Source of the DNA: Thinopyrum elongatum
Lineage: Eukaryota; Streptophyta; Magnoliopsida; Poales; Poaceae
Direction of reading: 5' to 3'
Assembly: GCA_011799875.1 (NCBI GenBank)
Contig: CM022302.1
Span: forward strand, 524,100,228 to 524,164,227
DNA length: 64,000 nucleotides
The notes beneath the pieces are model-generated. The model saw only the letters and a program-made list of their open reading frames with translations, had not been told where the DNA came from and searched no databases. Shown piece after piece: positions 10,860-22,320 of the stretch (positions are counted from its first letter, which is position 1; each line of letters begins with the position of its first letter). The position numbers were made by a program, and so were the translations under genes.

Positions 10860-11556
10860 GGCGAATTTGACTGTGCGACTCCCTCGTAAAATCTACCATT
10901 CCTAGACGACATGCCGTCAATCTACAGTTCCGTGTCGGGGCCATGCCGGCCGTCAATCTACCATTCCCTCTTGAATCCAAGTACGTACTTTAGTTAGAGA
11001 TTGCTTACCACAGTGATCGGGCGTGTCAGAGTCGGAGTAGATAGAAAGCATGCATTTTATCCATGGAAGGAAGGAAAATGGCAATACGGCATGGGAAACG
11101 TTTAGGAACGGCGGACCGGCCGAAGATTCCGCCGGCTACACGCGCGCCGTGTGATTAATCTAATCGTGCGTCCACGAGTCACAGCCCAGCCTCACGCATG
11201 CATCATTTTTTGGTGGGCCCCGCTTCGCACCTCACCCCACCGCTTGGATCCCATCGTTATCTGCTCAGCCGTGATCCCCTCTTCCTCAAGTTCCCATGGA
11301 GCTCGTCACCAGCGGCCATGGAGGTCTCAAATCCTTCTCTCCACCTACCTTGCTCCACAAAATCCGGCGAGCTCCGGCCGGCCGGCCGTCCTCCTCCGCC
11401 TTTTCTCTCAGATCCCCGCCCTCCCCCGGCGCCGAGCTCCATGCATGCTACATCGACTTCCTCCTGCACCGTAAACATGGAGAGCAGGCCACTACTTCAA
11501 GGGGAAGATGCAACCGACAGCCACAGAGCTGCGACCATGGGCAGCGTGTTTTATTT
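10860..11556. other. Non-coding stretch upstream of the P450 relic
   Basis: Contains a degenerate direct repeat around GCCGTCAATCTAC (about 10912 and 10950). GC-rich sequence at 11270-11480 has open frames on both strands and no recognisable domain. No gene is called. Confidence 0.4.
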
Positions 11557-11842
11557 TTGCTGGAACCAGAGTTTTTTGTTGCTGGAACCGCGTATTTTTT
11601 TTGCTACAATCGATTTTGTTGGAGCTTGCTATTTTGTGGAATTTTGCTGGAACCACAGTAATTTCTTGCTGGAACCGGCTATTTTTTTTGCTACAATCAA
11701 ATTTGTTGGAGTTTTGATGTTGTGGGATTTTTGCTGGAACCATAGTAAATTATTGCTGGAACCGGCTATGTTTTTTGCTACAATCAATTTTGAGGGGGAG
11801 TTGTTGTCTGTGGGATTTTTGCTCGAAACAGTGTTTTGGATG
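11557..11842. repeat. 87-bp tandem repeat, about three units
   Basis: TTGCTACAATC recurs at 11601, 11688 and 11775. Each is preceded by TTGCTGGAACCG and a T run, and followed by TTTTG and GTGGGATTTTTGCTGGAACC-like sequence. The unit is 87 bp, a multiple of three, so long frames on both strands are a by-product. It is probably the inside of an unclassified transposon. Confidence 0.8.
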
Positions 11843-12246
11843 CCGGGACCGGCATCGGCAGGAGCTACAACCGGCTGGGGGGTGTTTTGGAGCTGCATCC
11901 AGCGAGGAGATGATGGGAACAGCGGCGGCATGATGCACGGGGGAAGGTGCTGCAAAACTCGACCGAGCGCATAGGCGGGATGCTTCAAGCTCGCCGGCGG
12001 GGATGCTTCGAGCTCGACGGTGGAGGGGGTACTTCAAGCTCGCCGATGGCAGAGGCGGTGGGGCTCCCGTGAAGGGCGGTTGCGAAGACGACCTGCGCGG
12101 GGTGCGGTGTTCGGAGGAAGAAACAGGGGAGCAATCTAGTGGTCCCCCTTCGTCTAATCGAAGGGCTGTGCGGCGACCGGCCCATCGACCGGCGCCTATC
12201 ACTGCCCATATGGCATAGCTAACTAACTGTAAGACGGGAGGGAATG
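11843..12246. other. Non-coding stretch with short repeats and a hairpin
   Basis: Three copies of a GATGCTTCAAGCTCG-like 25-30-bp module occur at 11978-12050. A perfect hairpin CCCTTCG-TCTAAT-CGAAGGG lies near 12147-12166. No gene is recognised. The left end of the CACTA element follows. Confidence 0.5.
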
Positions 12247-12262
12247 CACTACTGGAATTTTC
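12247..12262 (+). repeat. CACTA terminal inverted repeat (left end)
   Basis: Reads CACTACTGGAATTTTC, a classic CACTA terminus. The partner terminus is not in the window. Confidence 0.85.
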
Positions 12263-12690
12263 ATATACGCCGGGTGTCAGCATCTTCGTCGAGAGGCAAA
12301 ACACGGACACTCGGCAAACGAAACAACGTCGAGAGTCACTCTCGGCAAACCTGCCTTCGCGGCAACTTCCTACTTTACTGTCATGGGTTCACGGCGAACC
12401 AGCACCGCACGGCAAACGGTGCAAACACCGAGAGCGGCGCACGGCAAAGAGCAGCCACGTGGCGTGCCCGTTCGCAACAGACGGGTCCGTCAGTTACTTT
12501 CCATATTACCAAGAGTCTCTTTTCGACGCTCGGTAAAGTATATGCCACGTCCTATTTTCCTTTTTTGTGTGTTTTCTTTTGCCCTCTATGTTTTTGTCTT
12601 ATATTTTATATCTTTTAATGACTAAAGTTTCAAAATGACATGACTTGTGTTTTGTGTTAGATTTTTTCAAATCTCAACTTCTAAGCACTA

Positions 12691-12727
12691 CTCCCTCCGT
12701 TCCTTTATAAAAGAAAAATTCTTACCG
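12691..12727 (+). mobile_element. Stowaway MITE end fragment
   Basis: CTCCCTCCGTTCCTTTATAA preceded by TA is the conserved end of Tc1/mariner Stowaway elements. The opposite end is not found nearby, so only a fragment remains or the match is fortuitous. Confidence 0.4.
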
Positions 12728-12879
12728 AGCACGGCTACAAACGGTGAAGACCCCTAGACCTAGGGTTACGACATGTACCGAGAGGGCTCTCGGTACATGC
12801 AGCTATTATCGAAAACGGTTATCGACCCTCGGTACTGATCGTAAGCCACATCATATTTACCTTTTATCTGTGTGTGTAT

Positions 12880-13140
12880 CTTTGCCACTCTCATTTTGTG
12901 TCTGATATTTCATGTCTTTTAATGACTCAAGTTTCAAAATGACATGACTTTTGATGACTTGTGTTTTCGGCTATATTTTTTCAAATCTAAACTTCTAAGC
13001 ACTATAAAGTAAAAGAAATAAAACAGAGACCTGTCGTAACACGGAGAAGCAGGTATTCATCAACCCCTACCCCCTCTCGGTGCATGTCAACGTCGTAGAC
13101 CATCCGGGCCTCCGTAAGGGCGCACGGCCCGAAAACCCCA
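12880..13140 (+). repeat. Isolated, diverged spacer-plus-monomer copy
   Basis: The text from TCTTTTAATGACTC through the region around 13,000 (GACCTGTCGTAACACGGAGA, AGCAGGTATTCA, CCCTCTCGGTGC, TAGACC) parallels the spacer/monomer boundary of the large array right of 17 kb. It is strongly diverged, and the monomer stops after about 110 bp. It lies in the same orientation as the array, not inverted. Confidence 0.7.
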
Positions 13141-13486
13141 TCTCGCTAATGTCTTACTAAAATGATAAGGTCGTAGACCGTACTTATTTTCAGTATCATA
13201 TGGAAAGTGAATTATTTGTTCCAATTTTTTTTTCGAGTCTTGTTGTTTCAAATATTCTGTATGCACTATTTGTTGGGACCGAAAATTTAAAACATTGTCC
13301 GACCTTACCAGCAGTCCAGCCTAGCAGTCGCCCAAACTAATACAAAAAAAACAAATTAGCGCCGGCCCGCCGCGCGTCGCCCCGACCATCTTACCGGGCA
13401 GCCAGTCGAGCCCACAGCACTAGTGGGCCGGCCCGTGGCGGCCGCCTCGACCGCCAACTCGCGGCGCACTACACGTACAAGTCTTT

Positions 13487-13530
13487 AGTCCTGCCTCGCC
13501 GAGCGAGGGAGGCGTCGACCGGTTTATAAA
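13487..13530 (+). promoter_or_regulatory. Possible Pol III upstream element plus TATA
   Basis: AGTCCTGCCTCG (13487-13498) resembles the plant small nuclear RNA upstream sequence element (consensus RTCCCACATCG) with mismatches. TTTATAAA follows at 13523-13530, with 24 bp between them. That spacing is used for plant Pol III small-RNA genes (about 25 bp), not Pol II snRNA genes (about 34 bp). The motif match is imperfect. Confidence 0.35.
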
Positions 13531-13552
13531 CCCGTCGCCCCCGACTGCTTCG

Positions 13553-13714
13553 AACTCCTCTAAACACTGTCGTCGCTTGCTCACTCAACCGCCCTGTGGG
13601 GCCCGGTTGCCGCCGGCCCAGAGACCTGAAACGCCGTCACAGTCGCCTGAACTGGCTGGATATTGACTGGCCAAGTAAGGCTCGGCCGGCGGCCTGGGCG
13701 GGCACTTTTTTTTT
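13553..13714 (+). ncRNA. Candidate Pol III transcript, unknown family
   Basis: Starting about 25 bp after the TATA box and ending at a T9 run (13706-13714), the interval would give a ~155-nt RNA. It can fold: CCGCCGGCC (13610-13618) pairs perfectly with GGCCGGCGG (13684-13692). I do not recognise U1-U6, U3, 7SL or tRNA sequence in it. GGCGGGCACTTTT recurs just after the T run, at about 13731, which could be insertion scarring instead. Treat as a hypothesis. Confidence 0.3.
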
Positions 13715-14134
13715 CTTTTTTTAAACTTATGGCGGGCACTTTTCTCAGATGCCCCCTTTACCGAGAGTTACTCTCGGTAGTCTACAGTTTTTCGAGTGTG
13801 GCTCTCAGAAATGTTTCCCATTCCTTCTGTTGTTGGGCTGTTTCTTTCCTGATCCCTGCAGCTGAAAACAACTACAGTGCTATTTGGAGTAGTCATACAC
13901 AGGCATAACTATAGTGCAATTTGGAAATGTTTCCCATTCCTTCTACTATAGGCATAACTAGCACACACAAGTTCACAAATTCATACACAGCACACACACG
14001 TTCACAAATTCATACATATATGTTGACTAGGAAAACACGTGCACGTCACATAGAAGTTCTAGCAAAACACGTCCACGTCACATAGAAGTTCACAAGTTCA
14101 TTGATCATCTTGAGGAGTAGGAGGGGCCATCAGG

Positions 14135-16313
14135 TTAAGATTCCGGAGGAGGAGGAGGAGGAGGAGGGGCATCACTTCCACTGCTTCGAGATTTCATAAG
14201 AACCTATAAGAGTAGAGTCACGTGAGGGTGGTTCGTCGCTATATAATGAATGTTCTACTCTAGTTTATAGAATGTTCTACCTGTAGTTGATCCTCGAGCA
14301 GCTTCAACCTTCCGTTCATGTCAGCTTGTTCCTTATTTCTGCTCTCCTGATCAGTCAGCCGCCTTTGCTCCTCTTCAGCAGCCCGCTGCTCGATGATATC
14401 CTGTAATACGGCATTAGGCTCATATAGGTTGGAACGGTGCTATTTCAAGGCATGGACATAAATGAAAGGTTAGGATGCTAACTTTGAGACGTTTTATCTC
14501 ACGTGACACGGCGGTTGGGCGACTCCGTATGGACGGAGTTGAGCTGGTGCTCGACGCGCGTATCTCGTGCAGCTTGCGATGCGAGGAGGTGGCGATCGCC
14601 CCGTTGCAAAGGGGGTGGCGGCCATGGCCCTTCCCCTGGCCAGCAATGACGAGAAGCTCAGGATCAAGGGGCTTGGATGTAGGTTCGTCGTCCTGCCCGT
14701 GCACCTCCTGGAAGACCTCTTTGAAGGTCTCGTACTTCTCCTGCGCCGACAAGCTGCAGAACTCGGCGCCATCCTTCCCCTTGTGGCCTTCTTTGCAGGC
14801 ATCCAGGATGTGGACAGGGTGACCAACCGTCGCCTCCTGCAAAATTAACCATCAAGTTTAATGAACCAAGATGCTTCGTGCGAAAAAGTTAACATCTTAA
14901 TCCACATACCATGTGTTGCTTGAGAGCGGTTAGGTTCCGGCTCCCCTGGATATGAGCCGGGCCTGGCATTTTGGCGCGATCGTTTCCCTTCTCCACATGC
15001 TGCGCCTGCCATGCCGGATCACACCACATGTCAACCAGGGCCTCCCAACAATCAGCCTTCATCCAGGGTTCCCTCACCTAGTTAGACAAAATTGAATCAT
15101 TGAGGAACAAGAGGCGGATGAATCAAAGTACTAGCAACGGATGTAGTCACTTACCACTAACAAGTATTCTTCTCGCGACAAGTTGGTCTGGCAAGCAGTC
15201 TTCCTTGTCATCTTCTCTCCCTTGCCGTCGAGCGGCCGACACTGCATGACGGCTTTGTACCGCAGCGTGTGCTTGGTGTCGGAGAGTATCTTTCGGGCAG
15301 ATTTCACGATGCCTTTGATCGCCTTCTGCTTCTCACCATCCACACAAGCAAATGTTTGCTACAAGAAAGCATATGGCAGTTAATACAAGGATTTGCATAT
15401 GGAAAAATGCAGTGGCCGGGGCAAAGATATTTACAAAAAAAAGCGGTGATGACCCGGGTGGCCATGGTGACATTGTGCTCGTCCTTGCTGTGTTGGTGAT
15501 GTTCCCAGGTTAAACCTGGCGATGGCGGCTCGTCATCACCCGGCTTGGATAACCCGGGGAAGTGCTTCCTCAAGAGGGATCCGATGACGTGGTTCGGCGG
15601 GCGCGCCCCCTTAGACTGTGTCAGGATAAATTTCCAGTGACTGCATGATGAAAAAGACAAGCATATGTGAGTGTCAAAGCTGTGGCATCCAAAATATGTT
15701 GCAAATGAAATGCTTGCTTACCCCTCTCCTGTCAGGGAAATGCCAGGACGGGCGCCGGCAGCCGTTGGTTCCGGGACCTTCCCCGGACCACACCCGGATT
15801 TCTTCCTCTTGGAAGTGTTGCTCGAGGTAGACCCCGAGCCGTCCGAGGCCTCCATGTCGCCCGAATCGGTAGCGAGTGGATCCGGTCCATCTAAGTCCAC
15901 TCTGACATTGCCATCCGATGACGACTCGTCATCGGTAGCGGCCTGACAGGAGGCGGACGACTCGGTCGTGCCGGAGTTGTTGACGTGGGTCGCCGGATGG
16001 CTCGAGACTCTCCGGTACTTACTACTGGCCCCATCAGAATCTGAAAACAAAATAAAATGTATTAGTAACTAAAACGAAAGTGTTGCCAATTTGACATGGG
16101 TCGCCAAATGAATTAGTATACCTAATCAGAAGTTACTTAATAACTTCAATTTGCAGTGCACATTGTAGTGACAAGGCATTTGCTACTTGCCAATTTCATT
16201 GCCCGCAGATTTAAAAATAATATTATGAGAAAAGTATGTGGAGCATAGCACTACTTTAGCTGTTGAGTGTTGACAGAGGATGAGAGGAACATAGAACTAC
16301 TTTTTTTGTTCAT

Positions 16314-16386
<73 letters not shown>

Positions 16387-16970
16387 AACACGTTCAATAT
16401 TAACTGTGGCAGTTGATTTATTTTCCCCCCTTTGTAGGCAAATGTATATCATGCAACAAAGACAGATGGTAGTGAGTTAGCAATCAAAGTCTATAAAACT
16501 TTAGTGCTTGTTTTTAAGTAAGATATGGATTTTATACTTGCTTTTTCTATATTAAGCATGCATTTGGAGGCATAAGCTGTTGCTATCCTATATTTTGTTC
16601 TATCTCTCTCTAAATTTAATTCCCACCCTATATAATTTTTGAAATTTAACCTAAGCAAAATTGACCTACTCTAAAATTAACCTAAGCAAAATTGACCTAC
16701 TCTAAAATTAACCTAAGCAAAATCACCTAACCAGAGGGAGAGGGAGCAAGAGGGGAGAGGGAGCCAGAGGGGAGAGGCAGCCGGAGGGGAGAGGGATGCG
16801 GTTGAGAGGTGGGGTGGTGAGGGGCAGTGGGGTGGGAGGTGAGAGGGGGTGGGAGGGGAGGGGAGAGGAGTACCTGAGTGCAAGACTTGCTGCCGCGCCA
16901 CCGGTGGCCCTCCGCCGTGGCCGCCGTCGTTGGGCCCCAAAGAAGAACCGCCGCGCCAGGAGCCGGCCAT
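14135..16970 (-). CDS. CACTA accessory transposase (Ptta/En/Spm, Transposase_24 type), eight exons
   Basis: Eight minus-strand exons join with matching splice sites: 16970-16874, 16040-15722, 15640-15435, 15358-15155, 15077-14910, 14836-14483, 14400-14281 and 14203-14135 (stop TAA). The product is about 511 aa. The N-terminal part is Ser/Asp-rich with SKRKKSG. The middle has HWKFILTQSKGARPPNHVIG and TLRYKAVMQCRPLDGKGEK. The family core is EALVDMWCDPAWQA...GNDRAKMPGPAHIQGSRN, then DGAEFCSLSAQEKYETF. The C-terminus is a Glu/Arg-rich coiled coil (EQRAAEEEQRR) and a polyproline tail. Such proteins bind CACTA subterminal repeats and assist transposition in the nucleus. Exons sum to 1537 nt, one more than a clean frame. 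The excess falls in an eight-T run at 15435-15442 ending exon 3, a homopolymer error or a real lesion. The promoter lies in the first subterminal block (17,154-17,220). Confidence 0.75.
16319..16382. repeat. (TA)n microsatellite
   Basis: An uninterrupted TA run of 64 bp lies in the first intron of the transposase gene. The equivalents in copy 2 (27,664-27,730) and copy 3 (about 43,765-43,850) are irregular, broken by extra bases. Confidence 0.95.
16650..16870. repeat. 31-bp triplicate and purine-rich tract in intron 1
   Basis: CCTAAGCAAAATTGACCTAC recurs at 16650, 16681 and, shortened, 16712, in a 31-bp unit. It is followed by a GGGAGAGG-rich tract at 16733-16870, which is pyrimidine-rich on the gene strand and starts directly downstream of the exon 1 donor. 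Confidence 0.85.
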
Positions 16971-17150
16971 GAAGAACCGGTGGCGGTGGCGGCAGGTTGT
17001 GGCGGGGGCGGTGGCGGCAGCTGGTGGCGGTGGCGGCGGCGGTAGTTGGTGGGGGTGGCGCTGGCGATTCCGGCGGCGGGGCAGAGAAGAAAGAGAAGAG
17101 ACTGAAGTGATAGAATAGAGAGAAAGGGGATCGGCAAAGAACTAGGTTTA

Positions 17151-18247
17151 GGTGCTTTGCCGAGAGTAACTCTCGGTAAAGGTGGGCATTACCGAGAGCC
17201 TACAATCGATCCTCGGTAACCACGGCTCTAATTCCTTATTTTGCTTCTATTTACATTTTTGTTCGGCACTCTCTTTTTGTATCTGATATTTCAAATGTTT
17301 TTATGACTAGACTTTGAAAATGCCATGACTTTTGATGATCTTTTTCTATGAAAAGGACTTTTTGATGACTTATATATATATGTTTTGGGCTAGATTTGTT
17401 CAAAACTCAACTTTAAAGACTGTAAAGTAAAAAACATGAGAACGGTGACCTGCCGTAACACGAAGAAGCAGATATTCACCATGGGCTACCCTCTCTCGGT
17501 GTCGGTCAACGCCCTAGACCGCTGGGGGCCACCGGATGGGTCCTCGATAAGGAAACCGCCCGAGGGGGGAGGGGGACCACACCTGCATGCGCAAGGCCCC
17601 ATGCATATGCATGCAAATGGGTGGTGTGTTGTTGGAATAACCTACGCGCGTCCTTGACATGACACATGCCTCACGAACTACACAGACGGGCGGGAACGTC
17701 GAGGACCGGCTGCGTTCGTCCGCGAGACCGAGTCTTCGGTGGGCGATCCTGTGACAGAACGGGCTTAGACTTGGTATGTCATCTCGCGACGACCTGTCGT
17801 AACACGAAGAAGCAGTTGTTCACTGTGGCCTACCCCCTCTCGGTGCCGGTCAACGCCCTAGACCGCCGGGTCCACCGGATGAGTGCTCGATCTGTAGAAC
17901 CGCCCGAGGGGGGGAGGGGGGACCACACCTACATGCGCAAGGCCCCATGCATATGCATGAAAATGGGTGGTGTGTTGTTGGAATAACCTACGCACGTCCT
18001 TGACGTGAAACATGCCTCACGAACCACACAGACGGACGGGAACGTCATGACTGGCTGTGTTCGTCCGCGAGACCGAGTCTTCGGTGGGCGATCCTATGAC
18101 AGAACGGGCTTAGACTTGGTCTGTCATCTCGCGACGACCTGCCGTAACACAAAGAAGCAGTTGTTCATCGTGGCCAACCCCCTCTCGGTGCGGGTCAATG
18201 CCCTAGACCACCGGGGCCACCGGATGGATGCTCGGTGTGTAGAACCG
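17151..18247 (+). repeat. Array block 1 (promoter-side spacer plus monomers)
   Basis: The spacer carries GCCGAGAGTAACTCTCGG at about 17160 and GATCCTCGGTAACC. Monomers begin GACCTGCCGTAAC at 17447, 17791 and 18136 (the last cut after about 110 bp). The period is ~345 bp. Each full monomer contains a G-rich tract and the palindrome ATGCATATGCAT. Confidence 0.9.
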
Positions 18248-19493
18248 GGCGAGGGCCATCTGAAAAGCAGAAAACAAGACGGTAACTATAATGTGGTAAG
18301 GTGGTTTGCCAAGCATGGAATAAAACAAGAAAAAAAGTATAAGACAAATTATCGAGAATGCACACAAAGGGAGAAAAGAAAGTTCTAGGTTTGGCACTCT
18401 CTTTGCCGAGAGCAACTCTCTGTAAACGTGGGCATTGCCGAGAGCCAGAAATCGACCCTCGGTAACCACTGCTCTAATTCTTTATTTTGCTTCTATTTGT
18501 GCTTTTGTTTGGCACTCTCTTTTTGTATCTGATATTTCAAATGTTTTTATGACTAGACTTTGAAAATGCCATGACTTTTGATGAACTTTTTCTATGTAAA
18601 GGACTTTTTGATGACTTATATATATATGTTTTGGGCTAGATTTGTTCAAAACTCAACTTTAAAGACTGTAAAGTAAAAAACATGAGAACGGTGACCTGCC
18701 GTAACATGAAGAAGCAGGTATTCACCGTGGGCTACCCTCTCTCAGTGCCTGTCAACGCCCTAGACCGCCGGGTCCACCGGATGGGTCCTCGATATGGAAA
18801 CCGCCCGAGGGGGAGGGGGACCACACCTGCATGCGCAAGGCCCCATGCCTATGCATGCAAATGGGTGGTGTGTTGTTGGAATAACCTACGCACGTCCTTA
18901 ACGTGACACATGCCTCATGAACCACACAGACGGGCGGGAATGTCGAGGACCGGCTGCGTTCATCCGCGAGACCGAGTCTTTGGTGGGCGATCCTGTGATA
19001 GAACGGGCTTAGACATGGTCTGTCATCTCGCGACGACCTGTCGTAACACGAAGAAGCGGTTGTTCACCGTGGCCTACCCCCTCTCGGTGCCGGTCAATGC
19101 CCTAGACCGCCGGGGCCACCGGATGGGTGCTCGGTCTGTAGAACCGCCCTAGGACGGGAGGGGGGACCACACCTGCATGCGCAAGGCCCCATGCATATGC
19201 ATGCAAATGGGTGGTTTGTTGTTGGAATAACCTACGCACGTCCCTGACGTGACACATGCCTCATGAACCACACATGCGGGCGGGAACGTCGAGAACCGGC
19301 TGCGTTCGTCCTCAAGATCGAGTCTTCGATGGGCCATCTTGTGACAGAACGGGCTTAGACTTGGTCTGTCATCTCGCGACGACCTGCCGTAACACGAAGA
19401 AGCAGTTGTTCACCGTGGCCTACCCCCTCTCGGTGCCGGTCAACGCCCTAGACTGCCGGGGCCACCGGATGGGTGCTCGGTCTGTAGAACCGG
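18248..19493 (+). repeat. Array block 2
   Basis: AT-rich spacer 18248-18692 starts GGCGAGGGCCATCTGAAAAG and contains a degenerate palindrome (GCCGAGAGCAACTCTCTG). Monomers begin at 18693, 19035 and 19381 (partial). Confidence 0.9.
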
Positions 19494-20731
19494 GCGAGGG
19501 CCATCTGAAAAGCAGAAAACAAGACGGTAACTATAATGTGGTAAGGTGGTTTACCAAGCATGGAAGAAAACAACAACAAAAGTATAAGACATATTATCGA
19601 GAATGCACACAAAGGGAGAAGAGAAACGTTCTAGGTTTGGCACTATGTTTGCCGAGAGCGACTCTCGGTAAAGGTGGGCACTGTCGAGAGCCGAAAATCG
19701 ACCCTCAGTAACCACTGCTCTAATTCTTTATTTTCCTTCTATTTGTGTTTTTGTTTGGCGCTCCATTTTGTATCTGATATTTCAAATGTTTTTATGACTA
19801 GACTTTGAAAATGCCATGACTTTTGAGGAACTTTTTCTTTGACAATGACTTTTTGATGACTTATATATATGTTTTGGGCTAGATTTGTTCAAAACTCAAC
19901 TTTAAAGACTGTAAAGTAAAAAACATGAGAACGGTGACCTGTCGTAACACGAAGAAGCAGGTATTCACCGTGGGCTACCCTCTCTCGGTGCCAGTCAACA
20001 CCCTAGACCGCCGGAGCCACCGGATGGGTCCTCAGTCTAGAAACCGCCCGAGGGGGGAGGGGACAAAACCTGCATGGGCAAGGCCCCATGCATATGCATG
20101 CAAATGGGTGGTGTGTTGTTGGAATAACCTATGCACGTCCTTGACGTGACACATGCCTCACGAACCACACAGATGGGCGGGAACGTCGAGGACCGGCTAC
20201 GTTCGTCCGCGAGACTGAGTCTTCGGTGGGCGATCCTATGACAGAACGGGCTTAGACTTGGTATGTCATCTCGTGACAACCTGCCATAACACGAAGAAGT
20301 TGTTGTTCACCGTGGCCTACCCCTCTCGGTGCCGGTCAATGCCCTAGACTGTCGGGGCCATTGGATGGGTCATCGATCTGGAAACCGCCCGAGCGGGGGA
20401 GGGGGGACCACACCTGCATGCATAAGGCCCCATGCATATGCATGCAAATGGGTGGTGTGTTGTTGGAATAACCTACGCACATCCTTGACGTGACACATGC
20501 CTCACGAACCACACAGACGGGCGGGAACGTCGAGGACCGGCTGCGTTCGTCCGCGAGACCGAGTCTTCGGTCGGCGATCCTGTGATAGAACGGGCTTAGA
20601 CTTGGTCTGTCATCTCGCGACGACTTGTCGTAACACGAAGAAGCAGTTGTTCACAATGGCCTACCCCCTCTCGGTGCCGGTCAACGCCCCAGACCGCCGG
20701 GGCCACCGGATGGTGCTCGGTCTGTAGAACC
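19494..20731 (+). repeat. Array block 3
   Basis: The spacer carries the palindrome GCCGAGAGCGACTCTCGG near 19,650. Monomers begin at 19936, 20278 and 20622 (partial). Confidence 0.9.
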
Positions 20732-22320
20732 GGGCGAGGGCCATCTGAAAAGCAGAAAACAAGACGGTAACTATAATGTGGTAAGGTGGTTTGCCAAGCA
20801 TGGAAGAAAACAACAAAAAAAGTATAAGACATATTATCAAGAATGCACACAAAGGGAGAACAGAAAGTTCTAGGTTTGGCACTCTCTTTGCCGAGAATGA
20901 CTCTCGGTAAAGGTGGGCATTGCCGAGAGCCAAAAATCGACCCTTGGTAACCACTGCTCTAATTCTTTATTTTGCTTCTATTTGTGTTTTTGTTTGGCAC
21001 TCTCTTTTTGTATGTGATATTTCAAATGTTTTTATGACTAGACTTTGAAAATGCCATGACTTTTGATAAACTTTTTCTATGAAAATGACTTTTTGATGAC
21101 TTATATATATGTTTTGGGCTAGATTTGTTCAAAACTCAAGTTTAAAGAATCTAAAGTAAAAAACATGAGAACGGTGACCTACCGTAACATGAAGAAGTAG
21201 GTATTCACCGTGGGCTACCCTCTCTCGGTGCAGGTCAATGCCCTAGACCACCGGAGCCACCGAATGGGTCCTCGGTCTGGAAACTGCCCGAGTGGGGAGT
21301 GGGGACCACACCTGCATGCGCAAGGCCCCATGCATATGCATGCAAGTGTTTGGTGTGTTCTTGGAATAACCTACGCACGTCCTTGACGTGACAAATGCCT
21401 CACGAACCACATAGACGGGCGGGAACGTCGAGGACCGGCTGCGTTCGTCCGCGAGACCGAGTCTTCGGTGGGCGATCCTGTGACAGAACGGGCTTAGACT
21501 TGGTCTGTCATCTCGCGACGACCTGCCTTAACATGAAGAAGCAGTTGTTCACCGTGGCCTACCCCCTCTCAGTGCCGTTCAACGCCCTAGACCGCCGGGG
21601 AAATCGGATGGGTGCTCGGTCTGTAGAACTGCCCGAGGTGGGAGGGGGGACCACACCTGCATGCGCAAGGCTCCATGCATATGCATGCAAATGGGTGGTG
21701 TGTTGTTGGAATACCCTACGCACGTGCTTGACGTGACACATGCCTCATGAACCACACAGACGGGCGGGAGCGTCGAGGACCGACTGCGTTCGTCCGTGAG
21801 ACCGAGTCTTCGGTGGGCGATCCTGTGACAGAACGGGCTTAGACTTGGTATGTCATACCGCGATGACCTGCAGTAACACGGAGAAGTAGTTGTTCACCGT
21901 GGCCTACCCCCTCTCGGTGCCGGTCAATGCCCTAGACCACCGGGGCCATCGGATGGGTGCTCGGTCTGTAGAACCGCCGAGGGGGGTGGGGGGACCACAC
22001 CTGCATGCACAAGGCCCCATGCATATGCATGCAAATGGGTGGTGTGTTGTTGGAATAACCTCTACACGTCCTTGACGTGACACATGCCTCATGAACCACA
22101 CAGACGGGCGGGAACGTCGAGGACCGGCTGCGTTTGTCTGCGAGACCGAGTCTTCGGTTGGCGATCCTGTGACGGAATGGGCTTAGACTCGGTCTGTCAT
22201 CTCGCGACGACCTGCCGTAACACGAAGAAGCAGTTGTTCACCGTGGCCTACCCCCTCTCGGTGCCGGTCAATGCCCTAGACCGCCGGGGCAACCGGATGG
22301 GTGCTCGGTCTGTAGAACTA
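20732..22320 (+). repeat. Array block 4
   Basis: The spacer palindrome near 20,890 has one mismatch (GCCGAGAATGACTCTCGG). Monomers begin at 21176, 21520, 21865 and 22209 (partial), one more than blocks 1-3. Confidence 0.9.

Larger units (their letters stand above)
12326..13780. repeat. Left subterminal repeats of the CACTA element
   Basis: Imperfect inverted motifs lie at 12326-12350 (TCGAGAGTCACTCTCGGC), 12775-12799 (TACCGAGAGGGCTCTCGGTA) and 13757-13780 (TACCGAGAGTTACTCTCGGT). In En/Spm elements, subterminal motifs bind the accessory transposase TnpA; that role is inferred here. A ~100-bp segment containing TTTCAAAATGACATGACTT occurs twice (about 12610 and 12918). Confidence 0.75.

Noticed and set aside
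13553..13714. Known snRNA, 7SL or tRNA
   Set aside because: None of the conserved sequence landmarks of these RNAs could be recognised; it is left as an unknown candidate only.
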